Of a stretch of 64,000 nucleotides of DNA, positions 60,634 to 64,000 are shown in pieces. Source of the stretch: Enterococcus_G camelliae (GTDB taxonomy: Bacteria > Bacillota > Bacilli > Lactobacillales > Enterococcaceae); contig NZ_JBHUMO010000044.1 of NCBI RefSeq assembly GCF_042685105.1, forward strand, positions 1 through 64,000, given 5' to 3'. The notes under the pieces were generated by a model. It did no database searches. It saw only the letters and a list, made by a program, of their open reading frames with translations, and was not told the origin of the DNA. A program made the position numbers and the translations under genes. How positions within the stretch are numbered: position 1 is the stretch's first letter; each line of letters starts with the position of its first letter.

Positions 60634-61587
60634 TTAAGCCATTACACTTGGCGCAATGGCTGCTAAACGAGTAGCTCGCTCTTCAGCTGAAAGATGGTGT
60701 TTGATTACGTAACGATTGTTCCCACTGGCTGCACAGTCGTAGCAACAAGCCCCTAAATGGTTGTGCTCATTTTCTTCGGAACACAAAATTTGCCGATTGC
60801 ATTCTGGATTGGCACAATTAATGTATCGCTCACAAGGCGTTCCATCAAACCAGTCTTTCCCAATAACTTTTTTGTCAACATGATTGATTTCAACACTGAT
60901 ACGATCATCAAATACGTACATTTTTCCGTCCCATAATTCGCCCTGAACTTCCGGGTCCTTGCCGTACATCGCAATGCCTCCATGTAATTGGGAAACATCT
61001 TCAAAGCCTTCTTTTAATAACCAACCAGAAAACTTTTCACAGCGAATACCACCTGTACAATATGTAACCACTTTTTTGTCCATAAATTTTTCTTTATTGT
61101 CTTGAATCCACTGTGGCAACTCTCTGAAGTTGCGAATATCCGGACGAATCGCTCCACGAAAATGTCCCAAATCATATTCATAATCATTGCGCGCATCAAT
61201 GACTACTGTCTCTTCATCAAGCAAAGCTTCCTTGAATTCCTTTGGCTCTAAATACTTGCCGGTAATTTGATGCGGATCAACGTCCTCCGCTAAGTGCAAG
61301 GCCACCAATTCTTGTCGTGGTCGCACAAACATTTTACGGAAAGCATGTCCTTCCGCTTCATCAATTTTAAACATTGTATCCGCAAAACGATCGTCAGCTA
61401 ACATATGTGCCATGTAGGCATCTGTTTCTGCTACTGTCCCGGAAACAGTCCCATTAATTCCTTCTTTTGCTACTAAAATACGTCCTTTCAAACCCAAGGA
61501 TTTACAAAAAGCTAAATGCTCTTTTGCAAAACTTTCAGGATCTTCAATTTGCGTATAATTGTAGTATAGTAAAACACGATAGTCCAT
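60634..61587 (-). CDS. trhO: tRNA uridine 5-hydroxylase, rhodanese family
   Basis: 317 residues from ATG 61587 (GGAGGAG upstream; earlier frame codons are not family-like). N-terminal UPF0176 domain (DYRVLLYYNYTQIEDPESF), rhodanese domain with Cys177 in VTYCTGGIRCEKFSG, and a C-terminal Cys cluster (CANPECNRQILCSEEN, CCYDC). Hydroxylates U34 of tRNA, an O2-dependent step to 5-methoxyuridine in Bacillus-type bacteria. Confidence 0.9.
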   Translation of the reverse strand: MDYRVLLYYNYTQIEDPESFAKEHLAFCKSLGLKGRILVAKEGINGTVSGTVAETDAYMAHMLADDRFADTMFKIDEAEGHAFRKMFVRPRQELVALHLAEDVDPHQITGKYLEPKEFKEALLDEETVVIDARNDYEYDLGHFRGAIRPDIRNFRELPQWIQDNKEKFMDKKVVTYCTGGIRCEKFSGWLLKEGFEDVSQLHGGIAMYGKDPEVQGELWDGKMYVFDDRISVEINHVDKKVIGKDWFDGTPCERYINCANPECNRQILCSEENEHNHLGACCYDCAASGNNRYVIKHHLSAEERATRLAAIAPSVMA

Positions 61588-61625
61588 ATATTGTGTCTCC
61601 TCCTTAAATTCATACGCAAGAATTA

Positions 61626-61660
61626 TAAAAAAAACTCGAAAAAAAAACGAGTTTTTTGCT
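61626..61660 (-). terminator. Terminator before trhO
   Basis: AAAACTCG / CGAGTTTT with an A/T loop and T runs on both sides. Ends the transcript of the hydrolase gene at 61690. Confidence 0.75.
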
Positions 61661-61689
61661 TGCTCACTTATGCTCATATTCTCTGGAAC

Positions 61690-62442
61690 TCATAAAAGAA
61701 GTTGTTCCTTAAAAAAAGCGGCTACTAAATCCATTGTAGGCCCTTTGACAAGATGTTTTTCACGTTCTTTCACAAAGGTTACCTGTTCTTCTGGATGCTG
61801 CTTTACAAATTGTTCCACATGGCTGATGGGGATTTTTTCATCCGCTGTTCCATGCCAAAAGAATAACGGGCGCTTTCCTAATTTCTGCGGATGCTGTGCC
61901 AAATCATAAAGATTGGTCCAGCTCAACAACGCTTGGTAATCCTGCGGCAAAAACAAGTGGAACATACGTGCATGTCCTTGCAAACGATCTTTGTATGCTT
62001 GTAAATCGGGCGACCCCATGATACATGCGGCAGCTTGGATTTCAGGATGATGGGTCAACAATGCACACGTCGTCATCCCCCCCATTGAGACTCCCCCAAC
62101 GCCAATCCGACCATCAATTAACTGTAAATTCTCAAAATAGTTAAGAATAAACTCAAACTCAAACAAATTCGTATGGATACTTTGCCAAAACGTCAAAGAA
62201 GGGATGGCTGATTTATCCATTTTTCGTTCACCATGGTTAAACGCATCAGGTAGTACCACCCGGAATCCTTCTTTGGCAATTTTTCGCGCCTGCGTCAATA
62301 CTAGCTCCTTTGATGTCTGCCACCCATGATAGTAGACAATAAATGGGAGCGGCTCATAAATTTTCTCTTGATTAACCACTTCTAAAATGGGAATTGTCCC
62401 AATCATTCTTCTACGAATGGCTAGTTTCTCTTTTGGCATCAT
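61690..62442 (-). CDS. Alpha/beta hydrolase, prolyl-oligopeptidase-like
   Basis: 250 residues. Nucleophile elbow GGVSMGGMTTCALL near residue 118, oxyanion YYHGWQTSKELV, and late FFWHGTADEKIPISHVEQF supplying Asp and His. Cytoplasmic esterase like YitV; substrate unknown. GGAGGGG 6 bases before ATG. Overlaps the end of the next gene by 32 bases. Confidence 0.8.
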   Translation of the reverse strand: MMPKEKLAIRRRMIGTIPILEVVNQEKIYEPLPFIVYYHGWQTSKELVLTQARKIAKEGFRVVLPDAFNHGERKMDKSAIPSLTFWQSIHTNLFEFEFILNYFENLQLIDGRIGVGGVSMGGMTTCALLTHHPEIQAAACIMGSPDLQAYKDRLQGHARMFHLFLPQDYQALLSWTNLYDLAQHPQKLGKRPLFFWHGTADEKIPISHVEQFVKQHPEEQVTFVKEREKHLVKGPTMDLVAAFFKEQLLL

Positions 62443-63061
62443 CTTTCCCCTCCAACGACTCTTCGATTGTTTCTACGATATTTTTTGCCAGCAAATCTAC
62501 TGATGTAGGCTGAATAACAACAAAAAAAGCACGAAGAAAAGGGAGTTTCTTGAGCCCTTTTATTGCCTTAGCCATTGTTCTTGAGTACTTTCGCCCCGTT
62601 CCATATAACAAACTTGGGCGAAAGATACTAACCGGAAACGATTGCATTGCCAAAAAGTCCTCGGCTTGTTTTTTCCAATACAAGTACCCCTTAAAAAAGG
62701 GCAAGCCATGTGCAGCAGAAATATACACAAATAAAGAAGGTGTTTTTTGATTTAGTTGTTCAACGACTAAGCGGACTAATTCATAATGGTAGTTCTGATA
62801 AGTTTGCTTTTTTGCTTTTGATTCTGTCAGGATGCCAATTGCATCAACCACAACATCGCCACTCATGAGCTGATCTTGCCATTCTGCTGGCTCAAAGACA
62901 TCTGCAGCCACCCATTTCACCTGATCCATCCAGCTGTCATATTGCTTGGGTCGCCCTCCCCTCGATATACTAATCACTTGAAAATTTTTTCTCACTGCTT
63001 GGTTAACAATGCTTTGACCAACGAATCCACTGCCTCCAAAAACGACCAATCGCTTATTCAT
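62411..63061 (-). CDS. NAD(P)-binding epimerase-like protein
   Basis: 216 residues from ATG 63061 (GGAGG 9 bases upstream). Rossmann start RLVVFGGSGFVGQSIVNQA, with GDVVVDAIGILTESK and SIFRPSLLYGTG typical of atypical short-chain dehydrogenases of the NmrA/complex-I type. Role unknown; coupled with the hydrolase gene. Confidence 0.75.
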   Translation of the reverse strand: MNKRLVVFGGSGFVGQSIVNQAVRKNFQVISISRGGRPKQYDSWMDQVKWVAADVFEPAEWQDQLMSGDVVVDAIGILTESKAKKQTYQNYHYELVRLVVEQLNQKTPSLFVYISAAHGLPFFKGYLYWKKQAEDFLAMQSFPVSIFRPSLLYGTGRKYSRTMAKAIKGLKKLPFLRAFFVVIQPTSVDLLAKNIVETIEESLEGKDDAKRETSHS

Positions 63062-63393
63062 AAATGGATTCCTCCTTCTTTTATGAGTGCTTCCTACAAC
63101 CAGTTTCCGATCCAAACCAATTGATATGAAACCTCTGTTGTCATCTTACCATAAGCAGCAGTCCCTCGCTTCTCCAGACAATCATGATCGTTCATTTCAT
63201 CGTACTTAGCGCTGTCTATGTGTTTAATCATTTTTTCTCGTCGTTCGAGCTGATTCCATCCCATCTCGATTCATACCTACAAAAAAATGATTGGCCCGCT
63301 TCTTATGCATTGAAAACATAAGAAACGATACCAATCATTTCTAGATAGGATGACCAGCTACTCAATATCCTGTGGTCATCACACGAAATACGT
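63062..63393. other. Intergenic region
   Basis: No gene of convincing length. It holds the terminator of the dehydrogenase gene at 63278-63344 and presumably the promoter of the epimerase-like gene, for which no clear box was found. Confidence 0.5.
63278..63344 (-). terminator. Nested terminator of dehydrogenase gene
   Basis: Outer stem AAATGATTGG / CCAATCATTT around a hairpin TTCTTATG / CATAAGAA, then T-rich sequence on the minus strand. Confidence 0.8.
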
Positions 63394-64000
63394 TTAATTT
63401 CTCTTTTGAATGTCTACTAAAATTTTGGATTGGGATTTATCTTTGGTTAGTTGGACAAATCCTTCTTCAACAATATCTTCTAGTACAATCTTTTTCGTAA
63501 TTACCGGATCAACAGTTAGTTGACCACTAGCAATTGCTTGGATTGTTTGTTCGAATGTTGTACGCGTATAAGCGATGGTTGAAGTAATCTTTACCCCAGA
63601 ATTAATTAATTGCATTGGGTGCCATGAAATTTCATGAGCAAAAATCGACACAATAACCATCATGCCCCGTGCTCTGGTTACATCAATCGCTTGCTTCACT
63701 GTGATTTCAACACCGGCTACTTCAAAAGCAACATCCACACCACCGTTTGTCATTTTGCGAATTTCTTCTACAACATTCACTTTTCCTGAGTTAAGAGTGA
63801 CGGTTGCCCCTAATTCTTTGGCTTTTTCCAAGCGTTCTTCAGATAAATCGCAAACGATAATTTCAACTGCTCCCGCAGCCTTTGCAGCCGCAGCTACCAA
63901 ACAACCAATCGGACCTGCACCAAAAATTGCGACTTTGTCACCAAACTTCACGCCACCTTCTTTACAAGCTTGAACCGCAACCGCAGTTGGTTCGACAAGG
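63394..64000 (-). CDS. Zinc-type alcohol/butanediol dehydrogenase, N-terminus beyond window
   Basis: The last 202 residues of a medium-chain dehydrogenase. LVEPTAVAVQACKEGGVKFG precedes the NAD site VAIFGAGPIGCLVAAAA; then ICDLSEERLEKAKELGAT and GGVDVAFEVAGVEITVKQAI. The EPTAVAV segment and helix pattern fit the butanediol dehydrogenase branch rather than simple alcohol dehydrogenases, but substrate cannot be fixed. The zinc-binding N-terminal half lies outside. Confidence 0.8.
   Translation of the reverse strand, partial: LVEPTAVAVQACKEGGVKFGDKVAIFGAGPIGCLVAAAAKAAGAVEIIVCDLSEERLEKAKELGATVTLNSGKVNVVEEIRKMTNGGVDVAFEVAGVEITVKQAIDVTRARGMMVIVSIFAHEISWHPMQLINSGVKITSTIAYTRTTFEQTIQAIASGQLTVDPVITKKIVLEDIVEEGFVQLTKDKSQSKILVDIQKRN

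Overview
The window looks like a draft-assembly scaffold from a low-GC Firmicute of the order Lactobacillales, most likely Enterococcus or a close relative. This is inferred from the gene set (RNase J2 type rnjB, M1 aminopeptidase pepN, maltose phosphorylase cluster, scr sucrose genes, ccpN-ppsR-ppdK) and from Gram-positive ribosome binding sites (AGGAGG). No rRNA, tRNA or CRISPR array was found. Seven runs of exactly 10 N (820-829, 935-944, 1456-1465, 1940-1949, 5047-5056, 6788-6797, 28157-28166) look like scaffold joins; each lies within or next to insertion-sequence DNA, so gene order across them is not secure. Two longer N runs (14547-14705, 15101-15246) sit inside hsdS.

Region 1 (1-7330) is an insertion-sequence graveyard. 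It holds pieces of several copies of an IS200/IS605-type element (Y1 transposase tnpA plus tnpB), an IS30-family transposase with two in-frame stops, and host relics: the C-terminal half of a radical SAM/SPASM protein, an intact MFS transporter with a cut-off overlapping partner, a methyltransferase fragment and two cupin genes. The element right end at 6643-6787 has the hairpin layout of a TnpB guide (omega/reRNA) scaffold.

Region 2 (7330-17500) is a probable defence island: a DUF2130 PD-(D/E)XK-like protein with a long coiled coil, a PLD-family nuclease with a winged-helix tail like that of DpnI-type enzymes, and a complete type I restriction-modification locus (hsdM-hsdS-int-hsdR). A tyrosine recombinase and an inverted, promoterless hsdS half-gene lie between hsdS and hsdR. 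This is the layout of an invertible, phase-variable specificity system and is the most interesting feature of the window.

Region 3 (17594-35200) is mostly housekeeping: an EcsC-like protein, pepN, an unknown gene, the ppsR-ccpN pair divergent from ppdK (pyruvate-phosphate dikinase and its control), a lipoprotein nuclease, a second IS-rich patch (27953-28990) with another omegaRNA-like right end, then nrnA-ytoI-ytkL-rnjB and asd.

Region 4 (35294-47066) is a maltose/maltodextrin regulon: malR, malP-pgmB, malL, a neopullulanase-type amylase and the ABC importer mdxEFG. LacI-type operator sequences lie in three of its promoters. No import ATPase is encoded here.

Region 5 (47233-64000) carries a fused ABC ATPase-permease, the serine pathway genes serC-serA with a DUF1015 gene, a sucrose regulon (scrK, scrA divergent from scrB-scrR), SPFH and LURP-like genes, trhO, a serine hydrolase with an NAD-binding epimerase-like protein, and the C-terminal part of a zinc-type alcohol or butanediol dehydrogenase at the edge.
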